Source of the DNA: Candidatus Saccharimonadota bacterium | GTDB lineage: Bacteria > Patescibacteriota > Saccharimonadia > Saccharimonadales > Saccharimonadaceae | DNA length: 64,000 nt | Assembly (NCBI GenBank): GCA_017431725.1 | Contig: JAFRKN010000017.1 | Span: 62,001 to 126,000 of the forward strand | Direction: 5' to 3' | Shown: positions 24,103 to 31,864 of the stretch, in pieces | How positions within the stretch are numbered: the first letter of the stretch is position 1 | Layout of the letters: every line of letters begins with the position of its first letter | Translations under genes and position numbers: made by a program | The notes under the pieces: model-generated | Databases searched by the model: none | The model's input: the letters and a program-made list of their open reading frames with translations, nothing else | What the model was told of the DNA's origin: nothing

Positions 24103-24767
24103 AAAGCTTTAATAATTTTTAGGAGTCTTGGAATTTTTTCCTGGACTCCTTTTATTTTATTTATCACTGCTAATTTATTCGTCAAAATCATTCGCATAAT
24201 TTTTATTTCATCCACACCAATCACCCCATCAACTCGTTCCCTTAATGCCATTTCAGATTCATCCCAATCATATCTCTTGACAGCATCTAATTTTTCTCCA
24301 TTAACGTCACGGAATAAATTAATTTCTTCACCCGAAGCCTTTACTAAATTAAATAAAAACCATGTCTCTATCAAATCCAAATTATAATCACTGCCCAAAG
24401 CCAAAAAGCTCTGCCGAACTATCTCAAAATAATCAGGATTATCAGAATGCTCCGCCGCTTTGCTAATTTTTTTCAAAATGTCTCCAGCAAGTCCAGTCTT
24501 ATCTAAATCCTTCAAAATCCCACTATAAAACTTCAACATTTTTGCACCAGTAATCACAAATAATTCAGATTTCCCTTGATGCAAATTTAGTTCCACCAGT
24601 GAAAACATTTCTATTCCACCCGCAAGTTTTGATTTTTCTCGTCTCACCCCCTTCGCTATTGCCGATATTTTTCCCTCTGGTGTAATAATTTGTAAAATTC
24701 TATCCGCTTCCGCATAGTTAGTTCTTTTTAGTACATACCCTAACGTTTTTAAATCTCTACTCTGCAT
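24099..24767 (-). CDS. recO: DNA repair protein RecO (short, no zinc site)
   Basis: 222 residues. N-terminal OB fold: GYVLKRTNYAEADRILQIIT and EGKISAIAKGVRREKSKLAGGIEMFS, then a helical domain. RecO anneals ssDNA coated with SSB and loads RecA with RecR. The usual C-terminal Cys4 zinc cluster is not visible and the protein is shorter than the typical 240-270. The start overlaps the end of the response regulator gene by 11 bp, so it is translationally coupled to the two-component pair. Confidence 0.88.
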   Translation of the reverse strand: MQSRDLKTLGYVLKRTNYAEADRILQIITPEGKISAIAKGVRREKSKLAGGIEMFSLVELNLHQGKSELFVITGAKMLKFYSGILKDLDKTGLAGDILKKISKAAEHSDNPDYFEIVRQSFLALGSDYNLDLIETWFLFNLVKASGEEINLFRDVNGEKLDAVKRYDWDESEMALRERVDGVIGVDEIKIMRMILTNKLAVINKIKGVQEKIPRLLKIIKAF

Positions 24768-25104
24768 ATTTTTTCACATATCTCTTTATATCTTCCGGCT
24801 TCATTGTCTCTTTATTCAAAATCCCCGCTAATGTATAAGCAGCTAAATCTCTTTCGGAAAAATTCAAAGAGGAAATCACTACTACTGGAATTTTCGCCGT
24901 ATCCGGATACGAAACTAATTCATTCAAAAAAGTAAAACCATCTGGGCCATCCAGCAAAATATCCAAAAAAATCAAACTTGGCAATTCCCCTTCCGAAATT
25001 GTTTCCATCGCTGCAATCGCATTTCCAAAAATTCGCACCGGCAAATCCACCGCCCTACCAATACATTCAGCCATAATTTCATCATCCTCAATTACAAAAA
25101 TCAT
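24757..25104 (-). CDS. Single-domain response regulator
   Basis: About 115 residues. The receiver fold only: acidic pocket EDD (residues 6-8), phospho-acceptor Asp48 in LIFLDILLDGPDGF, the Ser/Thr switch in VVVISSLN and the conserved Lys in GILNKETMKPED. There is no output domain. The start is set at ATG 25104 (MIFVIEDDEIM), because the longer upstream frame runs inside the kinase gene. It overlaps the kinase by 17 bp and recO by 11 bp. It probably acts by protein contact, or it modulates the kinase. Confidence 0.85.
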   Translation of the reverse strand: MIFVIEDDEIMAECIGRAVDLPVRIFGNAIAAMETISEGELPSLIFLDILLDGPDGFTFLNELVSYPDTAKIPVVVISSLNFSERDLAAYTLAGILNKETMKPEDIKRYVKKYAE

Positions 25105-25780
25105 ACAAACTCGCCTGCCGAGAAACTGGCAATTCAACATAAAAACTCGTTCCGTCACGATGCCTAATCGCTCCCACCTTTGCGTGCATATAGCGAGAAA
25201 ATTTTGAAGCAATATAAAGTCCCAAACCCGAAGAACCTGGCCTCATTGCAATTGAGGTTGGCTTTTCAACCCAACCCCTTTTAATTTCTCGCCAAACATC
25301 AATTGGCAAAGCCGGTCCGTAATCTCTTATCATAATTTTTACTCTTCCATTGGTGTCTTTTACAACTAACTCCGCCCGCGTTCCTTCCCCAGAATAATGC
25401 ATTGCGTTTAATAAGAAATTATATACCACGCTATAAAGTAACTCTCGATTAGCCGTCACTAATTTGGCCCGATTAGAATATTTAATAAATAAATCTCTTT
25501 TATTATGGCTAAATAAATATCCTAACTCTCTCAAAACCCCATCACAAACCGCTCGCACCGCCACCGGTTCCATTTCAAACAATCCATCTTCTAGTCTTCT
25601 AATTTTTACTAAATCATTTACTTGTTTAATCGCTCGTTCCGAAACGGTTACCATTTCCGAACGAATATGCTCATTTTTAAAATTAAGATCACTAAAAGAT
25701 AAAGCCAACTGTCTTAATACCGCAAGTGGCGCTTTAAGTTCATGCGCCGCCACCAAAATACCGTCAACCTCCTTTTCCAT
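25088..25780 (-). CDS. Small soluble sensor histidine kinase
   Basis: 230 residues without any membrane segment or recognised sensor domain. The dimerisation/phospho-acceptor helix has His13 in AAHELKAPLAVLRQ. The ATPase lid has N box FLLNAMHYS, G1-like IRDYGPALP and G2 SSGLGLYIASKF. The N terminus is truncated compared with common kinases, so the signal must arrive from a partner protein or from inside the cell. TATAAT lies 6 nt before the ATG (leaderless). It is the first gene of a kinase-regulator-recO unit with overlapping frames. Confidence 0.85.
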   Translation of the reverse strand: MEKEVDGILVAAHELKAPLAVLRQLALSFSDLNFKNEHIRSEMVTVSERAIKQVNDLVKIRRLEDGLFEMEPVAVRAVCDGVLRELGYLFSHNKRDLFIKYSNRAKLVTANRELLYSVVYNFLLNAMHYSGEGTRAELVVKDTNGRVKIMIRDYGPALPIDVWREIKRGWVEKPTSIAMRPGSSGLGLYIASKFSRYMHAKVGAIRHRDGTSFYVELPVSRQASLYDFCN

Positions 25781-25801
25781 ATCTTTATTATATCACAAAA
25801 A

Positions 25802-26581
25802 CTAATCGTTAAAAACGACCGTAGCAAGTAGTTTATCAAAATCAGCTTGGAACAAAACTGAATCAGTCTGCAAAATTGCAGTCTTATCACGAATCTTAAA
25901 AGTCACAATAAATCCACTTAATTCTGTATTTGGTATTGTTCCCGTATAGCGGTTTGCCGTAATATTTTCATCTTTACCAATAGTAGTTGATACCATCGTC
26001 AAGTTCGAATCTTTTTTGTCCATTGCTTTCTGATATTCCTTAGAAACATTATCAAAACTCTTATTTACAATGGTTACTCTTAGCGCATTGATTGTTTCTT
26101 TCCCTACTGCATCAACCTGTATCGGGTTGAAATATGCATTAAAATCTCCTCCCGTTGTTGCTGCTTTTGCTACATAAACGCTCCAAGTTTTTGGATATTC
26201 AAAAGTTAACTGTCCATAATCCGCCGGACCCGAAAAAATCTTATACGGATATTTTTCTCTCTCCAAAAATTCCGCCTCCATCTTTTGTGATTGCTCATCT
26301 TTGGCCTGCGCTACCGCAACCTCAATCTGTTCACCTACATCCGTGCTGATAGCATCATATTGCAAATACATCCAAATAAAAAGCCCAATAAAAGTCACTG
26401 CAATCAAAGAAACTACTATGATCGCAATAGTTTTTATCAAACTCTTCACATCCTTTTTTGACTCTGGCATCACCTGAACCTGTTGCACCATTGGCATTCC
26501 ATTAGGTGCCATTGTCTGATAGCCCACTACTGGCTGACCAGGTTGCATCGGCTGAACTGGAGGCATCTGTCCATTATCCAT
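25802..26581 (-). CDS. Membrane-anchored protein with Pro/Gln/Met-rich cytoplasmic head
   Basis: 259 residues. Residues 1-38 are low complexity (repeats of P, Q, M, V, such as PPVQPMQPGQP). One membrane helix lies at about 49-72, then an external domain with FEYPKTWSVYVAKAATTGGDF, resembling PsbP/Mog1-like folds that begin with a 'YP.W' strand. A TATAAT box is 6 nt before the ATG (leaderless). It lies upstream of the kinase, 21 bp away, and may be its partner, but no evidence ties them beyond position. Function unknown. Confidence 0.6.
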   Translation of the reverse strand: MDNGQMPPVQPMQPGQPVVGYQTMAPNGMPMVQQVQVMPESKKDVKSLIKTIAIIVVSLIAVTFIGLFIWMYLQYDAISTDVGEQIEVAVAQAKDEQSQKMEAEFLEREKYPYKIFSGPADYGQLTFEYPKTWSVYVAKAATTGGDFNAYFNPIQVDAVGKETINALRVTIVNKSFDNVSKEYQKAMDKKDSNLTMVSTTIGKDENITANRYTGTIPNTELSGFIVTFKIRDKTAILQTDSVLFQADFDKLLATVVFND

Positions 26582-26598
26582 AAGTAAATTATATCACA

Positions 26599-26796
26599 CT
26601 ATTTGCTAAAATCTTCCGACAAAACTTCAATTTCATTTTTTAATTCATTTAAATCTCTTTCTATCTCTTTAGCAATTTGCATCGCTCCTTTATATTTTTT
26701 TACTGCCTCTTCCAGCTTAAAATCATCCGAATAAAACCATTCCACCTCCGCATCTAGCTTCTCAATTTTTTGGTTTAAACTCATTTTTTCACTCAT
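26599..26796 (-). CDS. xseB: Exodeoxyribonuclease VII small subunit
   Basis: 65 residues. Short helical protein with the family pattern LNQKIEKLDAEVEWF, then FKLEEAVKKYKGAMQIAKEI. It binds the large subunit XseA to form the ssDNA exonuclease VII. It lies 3 bp downstream of xseA with its own AAAGAAAGG site. Confidence 0.93.
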   Translation of the reverse strand: MSEKMSLNQKIEKLDAEVEWFYSDDFKLEEAVKKYKGAMQIAKEIERDLNELKNEIEVLSEDFSK

Positions 26797-26799
26797 TTC

Positions 26800-27954
26800 T
26801 TACCTTTCTTTAATTTTTTTAATTTCCGCTTCAATTTCTTGTCTAAATGTTGTAATTTTTACAACATTACCAAGAGAAATCTTCCCACTCAAAATCGCAT
26901 AGCCTTTTTCCAAAACTTTTTCCGGATTCAAAATTTCAAGCAATCTCATCTTATGTTCCAACGCCCCCATCAATTCTTTCAACTTATTTTTTATTACGTC
27001 AACACAGTTTTCCATCTTGTCTTGACACTGTTCCAACATTGGCTCAATATATTTTACAATAACCCCCCTAGAAATTTTTTCAACCTTTTCTCGATTTATT
27101 ACTTTCGCTCGATTAATTTCTTGCAAAATCACCTGTTCTGTTCGATCAATAATCTTCTTTACTTTGATTTTTTCTTCTACCTTATCTCGTGTCAACATTT
27201 CTGCCGCATTCGACGGTGTCGAAGCCCTTACATCGGCCGCGAGATCCGCCAAACTTTCATCCACCTCATGTCCAATTCCAGTTATCACCGGAATTTTACT
27301 CGCCGCAATTGCTCGTACCAATTTTTCATCATTAAAACACGCTAAATCATCTGCCGAACCTCCCCCTCGCAAAATTGCAATCATTTCTACTTCACTTTTT
27401 TCATTAAAATAACTTAGTGCTCGCATGATTTGATCGGGCGCATCCAACCCCTGCACTTGTGTATGGGCAACCACCACCTTCATATCACCCCATCTCGCAT
27501 TGATAATTTTAATAAAATCTGCATAACCCGCCGCTCCAGTAGAAGAAATTACCCCTAATTTAGTTAGATCTTTTGGGATAGGTCGCTTCTTGGCTAAGTC
27601 AAACAAACCCTCTTTCGTTAATTTCTTTTTTAACATTTCAAAAGCTTTTTTCAAATTTCCTTCACCCACTGGCTTAATCGCATCCACCGTAAAAGAAAAT
27701 TTACCTAATTTTGTTATTTTTGGTTTTCCTCTTAACAAAACTTTCATTCCGTCTTCAATTGGTATCCGAAGTTCCCATAAAGGCATAAAACACGAGATAC
27801 TCGATGTCTCATCCTTAACATCAAAAAACACCCATTTGCCTTGGTTAATTTTAAAACTCGCCACCTCTCCTTCAATCAAAACTGTAGTATAAGCATAATC
27901 TAGCGTTTGGTTTACCACACCAATAAATTCCGTCGGGGTAAAACTATCCTTCAT
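26800..27954 (-). CDS. xseA: Exodeoxyribonuclease VII large subunit
   Basis: 384 residues from ATG 27954 (MKDSFTPTEFIG), which overlaps the stop of the upstream membrane gene by 11 bp; the longer frame to 27999 has no support. An N-terminal OB fold (LIEGEVASFKINQGKWVFFDVKD) is followed by the catalytic domain with GVISSTGAAGYADF, ILRGGGSADDLACFNDE and ITGIGHEVDESLADLAADVRA, then a coiled-coil arm and C-terminal segment. It degrades ssDNA in repair and, with RecO, represents the recombination repair genes here. Confidence 0.95.
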   Translation of the reverse strand: MKDSFTPTEFIGVVNQTLDYAYTTVLIEGEVASFKINQGKWVFFDVKDETSSISCFMPLWELRIPIEDGMKVLLRGKPKITKLGKFSFTVDAIKPVGEGNLKKAFEMLKKKLTKEGLFDLAKKRPIPKDLTKLGVISSTGAAGYADFIKIINARWGDMKVVVAHTQVQGLDAPDQIMRALSYFNEKSEVEMIAILRGGGSADDLACFNDEKLVRAIAASKIPVITGIGHEVDESLADLAADVRASTPSNAAEMLTRDKVEEKIKVKKIIDRTEQVILQEINRAKVINREKVEKISRGVIVKYIEPMLEQCQDKMENCVDVIKNKLKELMGALEHKMRLLEILNPEKVLEKGYAILSGKISLGNVVKITTFRQEIEAEIKKIKER

Positions 27955-28990
27955 TTCTGCCTCGAATCGCTTTGTAGTATGGCCATGATCCCGAAACAAT
28001 CGTAAACAATAAAGTAATCACTCGTGTCATCACCGTCACAATCGTTGCCGTCGGGAAATCCACTCCTAATGCAATCATCACCCCGGCCATTCCTAATTCA
28101 TATAATCCGTATGGGACAATCCCATCAAACACCGAACCTATCGCTTCTCCAATCATAATAAAAGGCAAAATTTCTGGTCTTCCTAACGCAATTGCCACAA
28201 TCCAATAAGTCGATATCTCCAAAACACTATAAGCAATCCCCCACAAAGCTGGCTTTTTTAAATATCTTTTATTTTCCCGCGCTATTTTTACATTTTCGTA
28301 AATATCACTAAAATATTCATTTACCGATTTATTTTTAATTAATCGCTTTTTTCGTCCAAAAGTAATAATACGCGAAAAGACACCTAATACTTTTTCCACA
28401 ATCCTCGAAAAAAAGTCCACTCGCTTTTTGCTACTAGCAATAAAAATTACAAACCACAAAACAAAAAACACGCCCATATTCATAATCAAAGCCAGCGGGA
28501 TAATCCATTCAGCTCCACTCGGAATTAAATCTAAAGCCAGTAATATTAATATAGCAATCAAGGCCTGTAGATAATTGATTACCGTCGTCACGGCATATCT
28601 AAACACATACAAAAAACTAGCTTGCCCCGCCGAAACTCCAAATGGCGACAAACGATAAGTCAGAAATGCCAAACCCCCAACACCTCCAGCCGGCACTGCT
28701 CGGTTCACAAAATTTAGTTCCGTCGAAATCCTTAAAATCTCTTTATTTGAAAAATTTTTTTGCATTTTTTTGTTTCTAAGATAAGCAAAGAAAATCTGAC
28801 CACAAGCGTAATACATCAAAAGCTGTTCTGGGATAAGCAATAACAAAACTAAAACATTGGTTTCTTGCAGATGGTCCAAAGTCTCCAAAATATCCGACCA
28901 ATTCAAATAAACCACATACGCCACCAAAACTATCGTCAAAATAATCAAAACCGTCCGAAACGAAAACCATTTACGATTTTTTTTAGCCAT
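27944..28990 (-). CDS. Lysylphosphatidylglycerol synthase TM region / UPF0104 family membrane protein
   Basis: 348 residues with about eight helices. Family hallmarks: LNFVNRAVPAGGVGGLAFLTYRL and DGIVPYGLYELGMAGVMIALG, where conserved glycine and proline loops sit between helices. The MprF soluble transferase domain is absent, so this is the flippase-like part only. It may move lipids or a polyprenyl-linked precursor across the membrane. A TATAAT box lies 6 nt before the ATG (leaderless). The downstream xseA starts inside its last codons. Confidence 0.85.
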   Translation of the reverse strand: MAKKNRKWFSFRTVLIILTIVLVAYVVYLNWSDILETLDHLQETNVLVLLLLIPEQLLMYYACGQIFFAYLRNKKMQKNFSNKEILRISTELNFVNRAVPAGGVGGLAFLTYRLSPFGVSAGQASFLYVFRYAVTTVINYLQALIAILILLALDLIPSGAEWIIPLALIMNMGVFFVLWFVIFIASSKKRVDFFSRIVEKVLGVFSRIITFGRKKRLIKNKSVNEYFSDIYENVKIARENKRYLKKPALWGIAYSVLEISTYWIVAIALGRPEILPFIMIGEAIGSVFDGIVPYGLYELGMAGVMIALGVDFPTATIVTVMTRVITLLFTIVSGSWPYYKAIRGRNEG

Positions 28991-29015
28991 AAAATAATTA
29001 TAGCATAATTTAATT

Positions 29016-29288
29016 TTAGCGGACTTCTACTCTCACTCTTGGTAAAGATTTACCTGAAAAATGCGTCTTTTTCGTTTTGACAAAAGTTACCACTCCATCC
29101 TTTGCAGCATGAATCGTAAAATTACGCGACATATAAGTACCTGGTCCAGCAATCTTGGTAGCACCAGTTTGGCGCACCAAAACTTCGCCGTTTTTGACTT
29201 TTTGACCACCAAAACGTTTAACGCCAAGCCTTTGACCAGCATTATTATGAACATTCTTGGCGGTACCGCCAGCTTTAACGTGTGACAT
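29016..29288 (-). CDS. rpmA: 50S ribosomal protein L27
   Basis: 90 residues. bL27 signature: AGGTAKNVHNNAGQRLGVKRFGG, then VLVRQTGATKIAGP and the C-terminal KTKKTHFSGKSL. The N-terminal tail reaches the peptidyl transferase centre; the Firmicutes-type cleaved extension is absent. The adjacent rplU (L21), normally upstream, is not here: the upstream gene is an RNA methylase, directly abutting. Ribosome site AAGGA precedes the ATG. Confidence 0.96.
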   Translation of the reverse strand: MSHVKAGGTAKNVHNNAGQRLGVKRFGGQKVKNGEVLVRQTGATKIAGPGTYMSRNFTIHAAKDGVVTFVKTKKTHFSGKSLPRVRVEVR

Positions 29289-30428
29289 CTATTTTTTCCT
29301 TAAAATTATTATATCCCTCGCGACAATTTGATTAGGCCGACAATAAAGAAGCCCCTCGCGCGTTTTTATATCAACATTATACCCCAGTTTTTCTATTTCG
29401 TCAAGAATTTCTAATCTTTCATAATTTCCCTCTTCACGCAACCATGCCGGCATCGCCACCACAACTGGCGTCTTCGTTTTAATCTGCAATGCTAAATTCT
29501 TCAAAAACCCCAAAGCTATCCCTTTACATTCCTGCTTCTGCTCTTTTAATTCCATTTCCGTCGGAACCTTCACAAACGGTTTCCCAAGATATCCCTCACA
29601 CGCCACCGCATCAATCGGCTGTTGCCACTCAAAACTAGTTGCATCTGCTTGAGAAATTTGAAAATATTCATTCTCGGGCCGCGTCCGGCCGGCCCGTCGG
29701 CACGGGCGGCCGGCGCTCGTCCTCGCCTTGCCAGGCTCCGGATTCCCTCGAATTGAATATTTTTCAAATTTCAACAACCACTGCAAATTTTTTTCACTGT
29801 ATTCAATCATCCGTTCATTAATATCCGTCCCGTATGCTCGGTATCCCATTAAAATTGCCTCTTGTAAAACTACACCCGTTCCACAAAATGGATCCAAAAC
29901 TACTGCACCTGGTTTTAGCGGCCCACAAAGATTAATCAAAATCTGCGCTAATTTCGGTGGCAACATCCCTACTTTCGCATCCCGTGCCGGCCTCGCTTGA
30001 TCACGTCTCGCATATTCTTCAATATCCTGTACCCCAATCACCAGATACCATTCATCATCAACTTTAATCAACTCCACCTTTCGCTTATTCTTACCCGACA
30101 ATCCATTATGTAAAGACGTTGCTGTCGACAAAATCGCGGCTTTATTCTCGACTACCCGCACGCTTCTACCATGCCTTACCAAAATCTTTTTTAATTTTAA
30201 TGCTTCATTTAACGCGGTTTTTTGCGAAGCCCTCTCCGAATAATCGCTCACTCCAATCGTCAACTTCCCCTCTGGCAACGTTTGTAAATATTCCAACGGT
30301 TTTTGTTCTAATTGAACCGCCAGCTTCTGTGTCCCGCCCAATCTATCTATATCAACACAAAAATCAGACTTCTCTAATTCTGCAATTGATATCTCCGGTT
30401 GCCTACCTAAAACCGCTAAATATTTCAT
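29289..30428 (-). CDS. Trm11/TrmG10-like RNA N2-guanine methyltransferase with palindromic insertion
   Basis: 379 residues. An N-terminal THUMP-like half is followed by a Rossmann SAM domain with VVLDPFCGTGVVLQEA and YGTDINERMIEYSEKN. The catalytic tetrapeptide usually read as (D/N)PPY appears here as CEGYLGKP, as in the Trm11 branch whose members use variants. It probably methylates a tRNA guanine. Residues about 219-258 are encoded by the palindromic element 29653-29772 and read NPEPGKARTSAGRP..., an insertion between the SAM motif and the catalytic motif. It overlaps tyrS by 4 bp (ATGA). Confidence 0.8.
   Translation of the reverse strand: MKYLAVLGRQPEISIAELEKSDFCVDIDRLGGTQKLAVQLEQKPLEYLQTLPEGKLTIGVSDYSERASQKTALNEALKLKKILVRHGRSVRVVENKAAILSTATSLHNGLSGKNKRKVELIKVDDEWYLVIGVQDIEEYARRDQARPARDAKVGMLPPKLAQILINLCGPLKPGAVVLDPFCGTGVVLQEAILMGYRAYGTDINERMIEYSEKNLQWLLKFEKYSIRGNPEPGKARTSAGRPCRRAGRTRPENEYFQISQADATSFEWQQPIDAVACEGYLGKPFVKVPTEMELKEQKQECKGIALGFLKNLALQIKTKTPVVVAMPAWLREEGNYERLEILDEIEKLGYNVDIKTREGLLYCRPNQIVARDIIILRKK
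29653..29772 (-). repeat. Intragenic palindromic element, copy 3 (in the RNA methylase)
   Basis: Outer arms 29653-29680 and 29743-29772 pair with two 1-nt bulges and a few mismatches near the inner ends (GAAATTTGAAAA... and ...TTTTTCAAATTTC). Core hairpin CCCGT (29693-29697), loop CGGC, ACGGG (29702-29706), flanked by CCGGCC/GGCCGG. Second hairpin GCCT (29725-29728), loop TGCC, AGGC (29733-29736). Interior 29673-29751 agrees with copy 2 at 74 of 79 positions. It is oriented with the gene. Confidence 0.9.
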
Positions 30429-31660
30429 TTTACAATCAAAAATTTATTTTTGCCTTTTTTTATAATTCCCGTCTCTTTCAGCTCGAGGTCATCTTTTACT
30501 TTTTCACCATTAATTGTGATTGCTCCCGCCGCCAAAAACTCCCGCGCTTTCTTTTTCGATTCCGCTAAGCCATTTTCAACCAAAACATCAATTAGCATTT
30601 TTCCTCTCGCAACCGTTGGCAAATATTCCGAAAATTCCACTATTTCATCGGTCGTAAAATTTTTAAAATCTGTATCTTTATCAAACAACATCGCTGTCAA
30701 ATTTTCTACCGCTTCTGCATTTCTTAAACCGTGCACTACTTCCGTTGCCCCTCTCGCTAAAGCTTTTTGCGCGATGCGCTTTTCTGGCGCCGCCATATGT
30801 TGTTTCAAAATATCTTCAATCGTTTCTTTATCATAAAATGTATAGATTTTAAGCAGATATTCTACCGCTTCATCCGGTTGATTCAACCAAAATTGATAAA
30901 AATCAAAAATTGCAGTATAATTGCCTCCGCCATTATCTGAAGCAGCTAGCCAAATCGCATTGCCTTCGCTCTTGCCGAACTTACGCCCCGTTACTGGGTC
31001 AATCACGAGTGGCGTCGACCAAACATCCGCTTGTCCGTCTTCTAGTCTCTTAATCAAATGAATCCCCGAAGTGCAATTTCCATATTGGTCCGCCCCACAA
31101 AGCTGTAAATCTATCCCATATTCCCGATAAAGATGCAAAAAATCATATCCCTGAATCAAAGTATAAGAAAATTCTGCATAACTGATTCCCGAACCACCTT
31201 CGCCAATCCGATTTTGCACAAATTGCCGATCGAGTAGTTGCGTCATCGAAAACGCCTTTCCTACTTCTCTCAAAAAATCCAAATATTTCATTTCCTGGAA
31301 CCAATCCAGATTATCCATCATTGTCACATTATCAGAATTAATTACTCGCTCAATTTGTGCCTTAATACATTTTTTATTATGCGTTACCTCATCTAAACTT
31401 TTTAAATCACGTTCACCATTTTCCTTTGGGTCACCAATCTGTCCCGTCGCTCCGCCTACCAAAAGATATGGTTGATATCCATGTCTCGCAAAGCACGCGC
31501 ACATCATTAGAGCCGCCAAATTCCCAATCGTTAGAGAGTCCGCACTCGGATCCGCCCCCCAATAAAACTTTTTAACCTCTCTCGTATCTAAATCTTCCGG
31601 CTTTTTGACCGTCGTCTCAGCCATAAACCCCCGATAAATCAATTCTTCCGATAATTTCAT
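30425..31660 (-). CDS. tyrS: Tyrosyl-tRNA synthetase
   Basis: 411 residues. Class I motifs: ADPSADSLTIGNLAAL (the HIGH region appears as TIGN), IQGYDFLHLYREYGIDLQL, and KFGKSEGNAIW (KMSKS equivalent). The C-terminal S4 domain (about 345-405) includes ENGLAESKKKAREFLAAGAI. It charges tRNA-Tyr. TATAAT sits 6 nt before the ATG (leaderless). The stop overlaps the methylase start, so the two are translationally coupled. Confidence 0.96.
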   Translation of the reverse strand: MKLSEELIYRGFMAETTVKKPEDLDTREVKKFYWGADPSADSLTIGNLAALMMCACFARHGYQPYLLVGGATGQIGDPKENGERDLKSLDEVTHNKKCIKAQIERVINSDNVTMMDNLDWFQEMKYLDFLREVGKAFSMTQLLDRQFVQNRIGEGGSGISYAEFSYTLIQGYDFLHLYREYGIDLQLCGADQYGNCTSGIHLIKRLEDGQADVWSTPLVIDPVTGRKFGKSEGNAIWLAASDNGGGNYTAIFDFYQFWLNQPDEAVEYLLKIYTFYDKETIEDILKQHMAAPEKRIAQKALARGATEVVHGLRNAEAVENLTAMLFDKDTDFKNFTTDEIVEFSEYLPTVARGKMLIDVLVENGLAESKKKAREFLAAGAITINGEKVKDDLELKETGIIKKGKNKFLIVK

Positions 31661-31747
31661 ACCCTAATTATATCACATTTTTATCTTGTATTTTTTGATT
31701 CGAATTTCCACTTTAGAATGGTGATGCATAGCAAATTAATTGTTATG

Positions 31748-31864
31748 TTATAAAGCTCCAAGGTTAATACAACGTACTACGCTGCCAGTACTCCTATCGC
31801 TATAGTAGGTACCAGGACCGATAAAGTCGTAATCCATGCCCAAACTGTAGGCACCGTTACTACT
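31748..31864 (-). pseudogene. Silent 3' cassette of the FISUMP surface protein
   Basis: Beginning at the stop codon of the upstream gene but in another frame, a 38-codon stretch reads SSNGAYSLGMDYDFIGPGTYY and on to VVRCINLGAL, then TAA. It is a diverged copy of the gene's own C terminus (SSSNAYNLNMNYGNM... to VVRCVKFEFQ), with matching GCCTAC and GTAGTACGTTGT blocks. It has no start codon or ribosome site. It looks like a tandem remnant or an alternative tail that recombination could switch in. Confidence 0.7.
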
